DNA from: Capniomyces stellatus
Lineage: Eukaryota > Kickxellomycota > Harpellomycetes > Harpellales > Legeriomycetaceae
DNA: 37,064 nt
Direction: 5' to 3'
Assembly (NCBI GenBank): GCA_001661515.1
Contig: LUVW01000040.1
Span: forward strand, 1 to 37,064
In this document: in pieces, positions 1 to 8,453 of the stretch
How positions within the stretch are numbered: the stretch's first letter is position 1
Layout of the letters: each line of letters begins with the position of its first letter
Program-made: the position numbers and the translations under genes
Notes under the pieces: generated by a model
What the model was told of the DNA's origin: nothing
What the model saw: only the letters and a program-made list of their open reading frames with translations
Database searches by the model: none

Positions 1-906
1 TGATTTTAAAGTGTTTCTTTTTGTTAAACTATTTTGATACTGCTGGCATAACCTACACTCATTAACTACCTGTTTTACTAGTTCGTATAGTTTTATTCTT
101 ACGTATTTTTTGCGAACTCTCTCCCACGTGTTATTTATTCCGTTGTGGCATTCGTAGTGTACTTTTTCGATTGATTTTGTTGCATTTATTTCGTGTAATA
201 CCTGCCTCGTTCCGTATTTTCTTGATTTTTTAAACAATTCTCCTTCGTTTATCGTGTACTTTCTCGATTTTTCTCTTAGTTTTTTTCGAAACACTTTGTC
301 TGCGTCTTTTGGGTAATCGAAGGTATCTAAATACTGGTAAATACTTAAATAATTTAATAAATCCATGCTATAAATTTCAACTATATTTTTATTGTTACTT
401 ATTATTTCGTTTGGTTTGCGGCTTAAGTAATCTGCTGGGTTGTTTCTTCCTGCTTTGTGTATAATATCATAGTCAAACTCGCTAAGGTAATTTGTCCATC
501 TCGCTATACGGCCGGTAGGTTCTTTTGTTTTGAAAAGCTGGATTAACGCTGAATGATCCGTAACTACCAAGAATTTCCTACCCCAAAGGTAATGTTTAAA
601 ATATTTAATTGCCCAGAAGACTCCCAAGCCTTCTAAATGTGTAACCGAGTAGTTCTTTTCGTGTTTTGTTAGAGATCGACTTCTGAATGCGACTGGTTTA
701 TTGACTTCGTTTATTTTTTGTAATAAAATAGCACCAAGGCCTTCTTTACTCGCGTCGGTCGTTAAAATAAATCTTTCGTCCCAGTTTGGGTGGGATAAGG
801 TTGGCGCTTGTGCCAGTAATCGTTTTAATTCTTTGGCAGCTAAGTGACAACTCTCATTCCATTTTCAACTTTATTCTTCTTTAATATCTGGTTTAATGGG
901 CTGTGT
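1..906 (-). pseudogene. Ty3/gypsy pol fragment: RNase H to integrase zinc-binding domain
   Basis: Reading leftward, one frame runs open from about 864 to the window edge. It encodes an RT-linked RNase H (TTDASKEGLGAIL near 760; KHEKNYSVTHLEGLG and TDHSALI near 560-660; GRIARW and NNPADYLSR near 430-510) and then an integrase N-terminal zinc module with H-x3-H (HYECH, near 145-157) and C-x2-C (CRLC, near 48-57). These are the RNase H and H2C2 integrase signatures of Ty3/gypsy polyproteins. Upstream in the same frame are two stops (TAA 871-873, TGA 865-867), with further pol-like codons beyond them. The RT core that should precede this part is absent; LTR-like sequence replaces it. The fragment continues past the left edge, so integrase catalytic residues cannot be judged. 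It is dead here unless supplied in trans. Confidence 0.85.
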
Positions 907-1369
907 CATGAACATTAACCAATTAAATTAATTAAATTGAAATGCCAAGAGCTTGACATTTCAATATGAATTAAATATAACTTTTGACTTATATTTTACT
1001 TTAATTATTTTATTAATTAGTTAATAATTCCAATTTTTATATTCATAAGTTTTTATATAAATGGACCAAGATTTTATTGCTGCGATATCTTTAGCAATAA
1101 AATACTTTTTATCACCAAGATTAAAATACAACTTTTAATAAATAAAATACTAATAGTTAAGTACCTCGAACAAACAAATCCTGACAAATTTAATCTTAAT
1201 AAGTTAAATAAAAAAATATATATAAACACAAATATATTAAAAATAAATGAAATCATTATAAATGATGATGAAACTATGGAAAGGATAATAACAGGAACGG
1301 TGAAAGAATAGGCAGTGACAGCACAAAGACAGTATCGGCAACGCGTCATGATCTAATCATGTCATTCAA
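907..1369. other. AT-rich retroelement-derived spacer
   Basis: No supported gene. The stretch holds a hairpin at 1072-1102 (TTTTATTGCT / AGCAATAAAA, 11-nt loop) and a 12/13-bp inverted repeat near 937-966. One plus-strand frame without an ATG is open from about 1020 to 1311 and encodes a polar, Asn/Lys-rich peptide. It could be a gag remnant, but I recognise no domain, and AT-rich DNA easily yields such frames. The position, between two pol fragments, suggests nested or recombined LTR-element debris. Confidence 0.5.
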
Positions 1370-1590
1370 AATAACTTTAGACTAATTATAATTAAATATA
1401 AATAATTATTTTATAAGAAATCGTTTTATTGACCAAGGTGTAAACAAAATTAAAAGACTTAGTTAACATAAACTAAAATTTGTCAAATATAAAAAATGAA
1501 TAAAACATTTATTCAAAATGTCTAATTATAATAGGCGAAATAAGAAATAAAATGTGAAATTGAATATGGTCGATTTACTTGAACCTTACA
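1370..1590 (-). repeat. LTR remnant related to the 4714-4941 solo LTR
   Basis: Read on the minus strand it begins TGTAAGGTTC at 1590. It shares with the forward sequence at 4714-4941 the TGTAAGG start and a core running from the AAGTCTTTTAAT motif through GTTTACACC to CGATTTCTTATA. The inner boundary is uncertain (about 1360-1400), and no target-site duplication is seen. It directly abuts pol codons (Tyr-Pro-Leu) at 1591-1599, so it is either an old insertion or a recombination junction. Confidence 0.6.
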
Positions 1591-1604
1591 ACGGGTAAAC
1601 ATCT

Positions 1605-1755
1605 TGTAATAAATACAATTTCATTCATTAAATAGTTTTATTAAATATTAGTATTTAAATTAATTTAGTATAAAAGACTTAATCTAGTTAGTTATTAGTT
1701 CATTAAGTCTTTTAATTTTTATAGTTGTTAAATAAATTATATTTAAATCATTACA
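1605..1755 (-). mobile_element. 151-bp solo LTR-like element, copy 1, with CATCT target duplication
   Basis: The element has TGTAAT...ATTACA ends (TG...CA, inverted) and is flanked by CATCT at 1600-1604 and at 1756-1760, the 5-bp duplication made by LTR-retroelement integrases. It has split a Ty3/gypsy reverse-transcriptase frame between the KKDV and YPL codons. It contains a TATAAAAG box, AATAAA-like tracts and a 13-bp perfect inverted repeat at 1671-1683/1702-1714. It differs by about one base from the copy at 3185-3335, so the insertions are recent relative to the pol they interrupt. Orientation is assigned by analogy with the host fragment and is arbitrary. Confidence 0.85.
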
Positions 1756-2476
1756 CATCTTTTTTCGTTATCGCGTTCAGCATTCGGTAATCAGAACATA
1801 TTCTTAACTTCCCGTTTTTCTTCAACACAACTACCAGCGGGGCACTCCAATCTGATTGGCATTGTTCTATCACTCCTTGGCTCTCCATCCGACGCAGCTC
1901 CTCTCTGACCGGTCCTTGCAGCTTCTGAGGGATGCGGTATGGATACGACTTTATTGGTTTATGTTCGCCCGTGTCGATGACGTGCTCTACCACATCGGTT
2001 TGCGTCAGCTCATCTATATCTGTTACCAACAAGTCTTTGTATTATTCTAATAAAATTTCAATATCATTGTCCACTACGTTTTCCTCCGTTTTTCCTATCA
2101 TTTTCCCGATACCGAAAATTTCCAAGTTATTGTTTGAACTCTATTGTGGTTTGTTAGTATATAGTCGCAACACCACGTCAACGTCACCTTTTTCGAGCAC
2201 TATTTCTTTTTTCTTTATGTCTAACTTAGCACCGTGTCTAGTGAACCAATCTGTTCCCAGGATTATTATTGGTCGCTCCAACTCCATTGCTATCATTTCG
2301 CCTTTAAAGGTAAAGCCTGCTATATTAATTGGCAATTCCCTTATTATTCCTGCTGCTTGGTGTCTTGTACCGTCTGCAGTTACCAATATCTGTTTGCTTT
2401 CTTCTTCGATTTCTTCATCCGGATTACTTGGCTCTCTGTTCGTTATTTCTCCTCTTTTATTGTTTATTGCTGTCAT
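1756..2476 (-). pseudogene. Ty3/gypsy pol fragment: protease C-terminus to RT N-terminus
   Basis: A single minus-strand frame covers this stretch with two in-frame stops (TAG 2141-2143, TAA 2042-2044). The upstream part ends like a retropepsin-type protease (ILGTDWFTRHGAKLDI near 2200-2260); the catalytic D-S/T-G triad is not present in the segment. The downstream part is the start of a gypsy reverse transcriptase: HVIDTGEHKPIKSYPYRIP, the GVIEQCQSDWSAP block, KLRICSDYRMLN and KKDV. The RT frame is cut by the 151-bp element at 1605-1755 and resumes for only three codons at 1591-1604. No intact YxDD core belongs to this copy. Confidence 0.85.
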
Positions 2477-2819
2477 AAATTAAAATGACTAAGTGCTTGT
2501 TGTCATGAATTAAAATGACTACATTGCCTGTCATACAATTATTATGGTTTTAATATAGTTTAAATTCAGTTAGTTTAGTTTCATTTCGTTTAGTTTAATT
2601 TAGTTTAGTTTAAATTTGTTTAGTTTAGTTAGTTAAATTTCGACATAACAATTTATATAAATAGTGGGGGATTTTTGTCAGAATTAATTCCCCATCTGAC
2701 AACAATTGTTTATCTCTCAAATAAATACTTAAATATAAATAAATATTGCCTACTAGTGGCACTTAAATAACAATAATCATTTCAATCCATTACAATTGCA
2801 CTATAGTTCGAGTTCCGGC
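2477..2819. repeat. LTR-type remnant with TTTAG-rich tract and TATA box
   Basis: No gene. A 19-20-bp sequence (TGTCATRAATTAAAATGACT) occurs twice, at about 2473-2491 and 2503-2522. It is followed by a degenerate (TTTAG)n tract at 2560-2635, a TATATAAATAG box near 2655, and an inverted TGTCAGA/TCTGACA pair at about 2678-2700. The 2690-2765 part (CCATCTGACAACAATTGT, then CTAGTGGCA) resembles 6755-6830. This looks like LTR promoter sequence of another family, but I could not fix its ends. Confidence 0.45.
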
Positions 2820-3184
2820 CTATGCTATCCTCAAGTTCGATTTTATTAATTTATTTTTGCCCGTGTCGACCGAATCTTCCCCGATATCCGTTTTTCTAAG
2901 CTCTTCGAGACTCGAGACCTGTAATTTATTATATTTCTTTAATGTTTTTTTTATTTCAACTTCTGTTTCTTTAGGTTCTTTTTCTTTTTCTCCTAATAAA
3001 TCTATTCTAAAAATATCCAAATTGTCCGTCGTTATACTTATTTCTTTTTCAGTGTTGGAGTCGGCAATCCTAGTCCTCCTCTTATTCGTTTCGGTTTCGT
3101 TGTTCTCCGCTTGTCTCTTCACTGCCGCATATAGTTCGATTAGGTCGTCTCCTCCCATCAACTCGATACAATTTACTTCACTAC
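2820..3184 (-). pseudogene. Second Ty3/gypsy pol fragment (protease-RT linker)
   Basis: The minus-strand frame encodes a Lys/Glu-rich linker followed by SSLEELRKTDIGEDSVDTG and KSNLRIA. This aligns in order with the DELTQTDVVEHVIDTG...YPYRIP start of RT at 1756-2476. It is therefore a diverged second copy of the protease-RT junction, ending in a stop at 2820 exactly where the RT should begin. It starts beside the 151-bp element at 3185. Confidence rests on this short alignment and on context, not on a catalytic motif. Confidence 0.6.
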
Positions 3185-3335
3185 TGTAATAAATACAATT
3201 TCATTCATTAAATAGTTTTATTAAATATTAGTATTTAAATTAATTTAGTATAAAAGACTTAATCTAGTTAGTTATTAGTTCATTAAGTCTTTTAATTTTT
3301 ATAGCTGTTAAATAAATTATATTTAAATCATTACA
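3185..3335 (-). mobile_element. 151-bp solo LTR-like element, copy 2
   Basis: Nearly identical to 1605-1755 (the one difference I saw is ATAGCTG for ATAGTTG), with the same TGTAAT...ATTACA ends and the same internal inverted repeat. Its flanks are ACTAC on the left and CCAAT on the right, so there is no target duplication. That suggests the flanks were rearranged after insertion, for example by recombination between copies. Confidence 0.8.
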
Positions 3336-4081
3336 CCAATGTAAGTAAACAAAACTTCAACCAGATAATAACATTACAAAAATTCATCAATTCTTTGAGT
3401 ATCTGTGCCAAAAAAGTAGCAGGAATAAAATCCAAAATCCAGGCAGTTGAACAAAAATCACTAGAAAATGCCACTGAGCCTTTTAAGGTTGATTCGATAT
3501 CATAGGCTTATTTAGAAAAGAGACACCCAAAACTTAATATCAGGATTGGCATTTTATTAGTTTTTAGATTCTATTTTATTTATATAAAAGTATTAAATAT
3601 CTTGAAAATAATAGAATATTTTATTGCTGTAAATTTTTAGCAATAAAATTCTATTCTAATAAATATTTTTTTTAAAACTAAATTAAAAATAAATTATAAG
3701 TGAAGTAATATTGACAACTTTTAATTGTTTAATTATAATTAATTAAAATTAGAAATTCTATGTATTAAAAATGATGATTGGGTCATGACATAATCAATGC
3801 TTTAAAATATGTATATATAATAAAAATATTTGTTTAATGCTGTAAAGGTTGAAATAATTAGTAGAAGATTAGTCAAAATGTAGGCAAGAAGTTAATATTT
3901 AGCAATATTTAGTAATATTATTTATTCGAATTTAGACAATCATTTACAGACGGGGAATAATTCTAATCAAAATTCTACACATTATAGGAAATCACGTTAC
4001 GAATTTTATACTAAAATACCAAAATTTAATAGCAAAAATAATAATATCAAATCTAATAATATTGATCAAATTAATTGGTCA
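3336..4081. other. Spacer with short unassigned open frames
   Basis: No recognised gene. A plus-strand frame with no ATG is open at about 3337-3504 and ends at TAG; its peptide (including CAKKVAGIKSKIQAVEQK) has the look of coding sequence, but I cannot assign it. A second plus frame, Asn-rich, is open at about 3930-4080. A hairpin at 3618-3649 repeats the stem seen at 1072-1102. The rest is AT-rich without visible structure. Confidence 0.4.
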
Positions 4082-5422
4082 TTAATTAGATTTGCGACAA
4101 ACGTACAATTCTTTCCCCAGTTCCACTATTTCTTTGCTGGTTGTTTCTATAGACAGGTAATCCGAGGGATTGTTAGTTCCTTTAACGTGTTCTATTTTAA
4201 AATTATAGTTTCTCAGCAGCATCGCCCATCTCGCCACTCGTCCTGTTAGTTCCGTCCCGTTGAAAATCTTAATTAACGCCGAGTGGTCCGTCTTTATCGT
4301 GAACTGTTTGCCCCACAGGTAATGTTTAAACTTTTTGACTGCATATATCACTCCCAGCCCTTCCAAATGGGTGACTGAGTAATTCTCCTCATGTTTATTT
4401 ATAGTGCGGCTGGCATAAGACACTGGCCGTTCGCCTTGTTTGTACTGTTGTGATAAGATCGCTCCGATGCCCGTTATCGATGCATCTGTCGTAACGTTAA
4501 ACTCTTCGGTCTACACTGAGTGCGTCAATACCGGTGCAGTGGTTAGTGCGTGCTTCAACTTGTCTAAGGCTTCCTCACATTCTTGGTCCCAGTTCCAGCG
4601 TACGTCATTTTTGAGTAGTTCCGTCAACGGTTTGGATATTTTCGAGTAGTCCTTTACGAACTTCCGATAGCACCCCGTGAGACCTAAAAAAGACTGTACT
4701 TCCTTCACACTACTGTAAGGATCCAATAAAGCACCTCGATTTAATAGTTAAATAGTTTTATTAATTTATCAATTCAATTTATAGTTAACAATTCATTACG
4801 TAATCCATTAGCTTAAAAGCCTTAGTCCTTTTCAACTTTTATACACTAAGTCTTTTAATCTCGTTTACACCTTAGTCAATAAACGATTTCTTATACAATA
4901 TATCTTTACATATATAGTCACTTCATTATTGAATCATAACAACTACTCGGCATTTTTAGTTCCTTTATTGCTTTTATCTTTGACTCTGTTGTGGCTATTC
5001 CTTTATTTGAAACTAAGTTACCCAGATATTCTAATTCTGTCTTTCCTATTTCACATTTTTCTTTATTTAATTGTATTTTATTATTACTTATCAATTGAAA
5101 TACTTTACTCAAATCTTTAGTGTGATCCTCAATTGTCTGTGAGTAAATAATAATGTCGTCTATAAAGACAACTGCACATTTCCAAAGTACCGGAGCCAGT
5201 GCCCGCTCCATCAATCGTTGAAATGTTGCTGGGCTGTTATACAGCCCAAACGGCATGTCGTTATAACAAAATGTACCGCTCCCTGGCATCGAAAGGGCTG
5301 TTTTGAGTTTATCTTGGGCATTTAGTTTGACTTGCCAGAAACCGCTTAACGCGTCTAGGCTGCTGTACCAGCTCGATTCAGCTAATTATAAAAATATATC
5401 TTCTATATTCGGTAGTGGGTAC
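4082..5422 (-). pseudogene. Ty3/gypsy pol fragment: RT core, thumb and RNase H, split by a solo LTR
   Basis: From 5422 leftward: YPLPNIEDIF, a stop (TAA 5386-5388), then RT blocks SSLDALSGFWQVKL, NDMPFGLYNSPATFQRLM and FIDDIIIYS (the YxDD box in its gypsy FIDD form), down to the KAIKELKMP region. A 228-bp LTR (4714-4941) interrupts there. Beyond it the frame continues [19 protein letters not shown] (connection), a stop (TAG 4511-4513), then RNase H (TTDASITGIGAIL, HEENYSVTHLEGLG, TDHSALI, GRVARW), ending at 4082. LTR plus one 5-bp duplication is 233 bp, which accounts exactly for the frame change between the two halves. No integrase follows. It is a dead element, diverged from the copy at 1-2476. 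Confidence 0.9.
4714..4941 (+). mobile_element. 228-bp solo LTR with ACTAC target duplication
   Basis: Ends are TGTAAGGATCC...GAATCATAACA (TG...CA). It is flanked by ACTAC at 4709-4713 and at 4942-4946. It lies inside a Ty3/gypsy RT reading frame, and its removal with one duplication accounts for the frame offset. It contains AATAAA near the left end and the AAGTCTTTTAAT motif that the 151-bp family also carries. The remnant at 1370-1590 belongs to the same family. Confidence 0.88.
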
Positions 5423-6047
5423 TGTAATGATTTAAATATAATTTATTTAACAACTATAAAAATTAAAAGACTTAATGAACTAATTAATAACTAAATTAAG
5501 TCTTTTATACTAAATTAATTTAAATACTAATATTATTAAGATGTGGAGTGAGAATGTTGGAGTTTAGTATTGTAAAGAATGTTAAACAATGTTTATCGAA
5601 TGAATAATAACATTGATCGAATTGGTGTTATCAAGTTACACCCGATTCGATCATTTAAATACTTTATCAATGGAGATAAAGCAGACAAAGAATGTAATGT
5701 TAATAAGGTATAAAATAGAATATAAATAATGTAAAATAATAATATACTATGTAAAGTGTGGAGCTTGATAGCTTAAAAGATAGCTAGAAGCTAGATGCAT
5801 GCGTGGGGTAAGTACCACGGTGATAGCTGCTGTATTGAGGGTGTTCGAAATATAGCAATGTATTATTTATACTTTTGCTATAAATGTTATGGTTCTATAT
5901 TTGGTATATTTATCAATAGACCAAGTTGGTAATTATAGCATTAGCGTATAGTTAGCCACTTGATCTATATTTAATAAATGTACTAAATATAGAATCGTAA
6001 CAAATATTTAATAAAACTATTTAATAAATGAAATTGTATTTATTACA
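5423..6047 (+). mobile_element. 151-bp LTR-like element, copy 3 (inverted), with a nested insertion
   Basis: The ends TGTAATGATTTAAAT...TTTATTACA are the reverse complement of the copies at 1605 and 3185. The element is split at 5533/6003 by 469 bp: 151 + 469 + 5 = 625 bp. The outer flanks do not form a target duplication (GGTAC left, AAAAC right). It lies next to the YPLP codon of an RT fragment, close to the insertion site used by copy 1 in the other pol fragment. Confidence 0.8.
5534..6002 (-). mobile_element. 469-bp nested LTR-like insertion with AATAT duplication
   Basis: Defined by comparison with the uninterrupted 151-bp copies: AATAT occurs at 5529-5533 and again at 6003-6007. Read on the minus strand it starts TGTTACGATTC, close to the TGTTATGATTC end of the 228-bp LTR read on the same strand. 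The other terminus (...TCTTAATA) does not end in CA, so it is either a degraded LTR or the boundary is off by a few bases. I see no coding capacity. Confidence 0.65.
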
Positions 6048-7802
6048 AAAACGACAGAAAACTTTTCCTCTGCTCCAAAAAATCGGACAACTTAGCCAAG
6101 ATACTTACAAAAAAAAAATCCAATTTCTCAAAAATAAATGAGAGGGATATTTAAAGCAAATAAAGCTTTTCATACTTACAAAACTCACTTAAGTTTAAAA
6201 AGTAGTTTTTTTTTATTGAAATTTAAAAAGTAGTTTTATTATAATAATTAATTCAACATTTTCGAATTTATATTTCTATTTAAACAGTGATTTGCGACTT
6301 AAAATTAGCAAAACACATCTATCTAGTGTTGTCTTTCTTTTTCTAAAAAAATAAAATATCCTTAAAACAAAACTTCTTATTGCTTTACTTATTTAATAAC
6401 AAGCAATAATCAACCATTATTGTAGTTACTAAATTCATCAAGTATAGATAAAGTACACTAGTTTTTTACTCTAAATACAAATCTTATTTTTATAGAACTT
6501 AAAAAGAAAATTTAAGGAACTACCACTACTGACGAGTTTGTGAAAATTACAAACGAAATAGATCCAAACTAAACTTTTAAAAAAATAATAAATTTTTATA
6601 GTCCACCTCACCTTCTAAGAACTGTTCTCTATACCACCTAGTATAGTTTACTTATAAATATCTAGGCACTTGCTCACCAAGCTCACAGGACCTTTTTGAT
6701 TATTATAACGCAACAACTTTAAGCTTCATAACTTTTAATTTTTTTTACCCATCAGACAACAATTGTCTTAATTTCTATCGATAAATTTTATACAATACTT
6801 CCTAGTCTAGTGGCAACCATACCCCTTATTTTTTCTAGATCTTGACTTTAATTGAATATACATAAGCTTTACCTTTTATTCGACATTCAACTCCTAAATA
6901 ACCAATTCTGCCTGTTTTGTTTCTACTTTAAAAATCCGAAATTAAAAACATGATCCATATTCAATAAAAAAAATAAAAACAAGATCCATGCGCTTTTCCC
7001 TTCATTAATTCTTATTAAAAATAAATTGGTTATCTATGAAAACTTGAAAGAAAAAAAATAGTTAACGAAAAGATAGAAAATAAAATAAAAAACAAATAGT
7101 TGGGTAAGGTTTTGAATTTGTTATCTTTACCACTTTTACTTTTTTAGCGGATGTGATGGGTAGGGAGTAGCTTATTTATTCTGATGTTGTCGCTGTGGTT
7201 CGTCTGGTTTCGGGTAAGGTGATAAAAAAATTTTAACTATACACATAGTTTGTATTTGTCTTAAATTAACAAGTTTTCACAAAAAATATTATTATTACTA
7301 ATTAAATTACTTTTTAAAATTACTTAGTAAAAATTAATTATTAAAATTTCTTTGTAATTTTTTTTTGATATATTCGCTAAGAGAAAAGTTCGGTATATTT
7401 AATTAATGAATAACATTAGTTAAATTATTTGATAGAATTGATTGATAAAATCGAACTCTAAATTGCTGACTATACTGCATATCAAACCACCAGTTAGATT
7501 GTAGAAAGTTGGTTGTATCGACAATTTGGATAAAACAAGAAGGGTATCTCTAACACTTAGTTAGGGGTAATGCAAGAGACTTGACGGAGTATCCTATACC
7601 GAGTTTAAAAATCGGCCAACCTCTTATTCATCTTGGTGATTTTCACATTTTAAATCAGTCCTAGTCAACTCTACATTACTCAGTAACAGTAGTATATGGC
7701 TTGTGTCTGCACTGAAAAAAGCAAGACTTTGAATCTTTTAATTCTCTTACAACAAATATATTGACTTACAACAAAGTATCTTACAATATTATAACTTTAA
7801 AA
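6048..7802. other. AT-rich 5' flank of copy 1 of the unrecognised gene
   Basis: No gene seen. 6048-6860 is AT-rich spacer with a short LTR-like remnant near 6755-6830. From about 6868 the sequence is homologous to 16596 onward, and 7490-7802 matches 18486-18803 with few changes, up to the start codon. Upstream of that, the blocks are conserved but separated by gaps: the array of ATTACTTRGT repeats found at 17090-17230 is mostly missing here. The best conserved block is 7104-7240 (see the 66-nt island). Confidence 0.6.
7148..7213 (+). other. 66-nt GC-richer island between splice-like signals, copy 1
   Basis: The island is preceded by TTTTTTAG and followed by GTAAGG, with another GTAAGG 44 bp upstream at 7104, as for a small internal exon with a very short intron before it. 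It is identical over 66/66 bases to 16902-16967 although neighbouring sequence varies. All three frames carry stops when read from the possible upstream splice site, so a coding exon is unlikely; an untranslated 5' exon or a non-coding RNA would fit. Evidence is conservation and splice-like signals only. Confidence 0.35.
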
Positions 7803-8312
7803 ATGAATAGTTTTACCAACGTTAAACAACTTTTGCAACTAGCTTCAAGCGAGCTTACTCGCTCAAATCGTGATGTTGACGTGCTTGCGGTTATAACGGC
7901 TGCCAAGACGCAATTCCACGTAAAACCCAACTTTTACGGCAAGCTTTTAAAGCTTGTTTTATTCAACTTCAGTCCCCAGACTGTAGGAATAATAGACATA
8001 ATACTCTTTTGTATTATGTTTAGTGTCAGATTTGATTTCTTCCATCCGTTTAGCTCCTATAACGGCTTGGGTATAGGCACCAATACTTGTAATGGTGTGC
8101 TTGAAATTGACTTTCTAAACATGCAGTTTAGAATTAAATTGACAGTTCCTGGCAGTACTTTGACACCTTTGCTTAACAAAAACAAGGTACTTGCAAAGTT
8201 TGGGAAGTTAATCAGTGTGTGGCTCGAAACCGGTATAGTCCGGCCATTCTTTACCACTGATATTAGTGCTAGGCCTACCAAGTACAAAGAACTGGTGGGT
8301 TTTCCTTCAAAA
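7803..8312 (+). CDS. Unrecognised protein, copy 1, 5' part only (cut at an N)
   Basis: The ATG at 7803 (MNSFTNVKQLL) opens a frame of 170 codons that stops at the single N at 8313; what follows is LINE sequence. The protein is the same as residues 1-170 of the gene at 18804, with one change seen (Ala for Ser near 8266, GCT versus TCT). A second allele or recent paralogue is likely, because the upstream regions differ by insertions and deletions and so cannot be the same DNA. The break at N may be an assembly join rather than a real truncation. An in-frame TTG occurs 42 bases upstream, but the ATG is the sensible start. Confidence 0.75.
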
Positions 8313-8453
8313 NTTATTAAATAATTTTATAAAATAAACTCGGAAGTAAATGGGTGTGCTAATGATTAAAACCTAAGTAATAAAGATTAGTGGTTATTCG
8401 TGATTGTAAGTAGTTGTACAGTTATCAGATAAATCGTAGCGTAGAGCAGTGAG

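Noticed and set aside
1751..1755. KKDV-stop as a natural protein end
   Set aside because: The stop comes from the inserted 151-bp element; the RT codons resume after it.
2796..2820. Possible tRNA T-arm (GTTCGAGTTCC)
   Set aside because: No matching acceptor, D or anticodon stems within 90 bp; chance match in LTR/pol debris.
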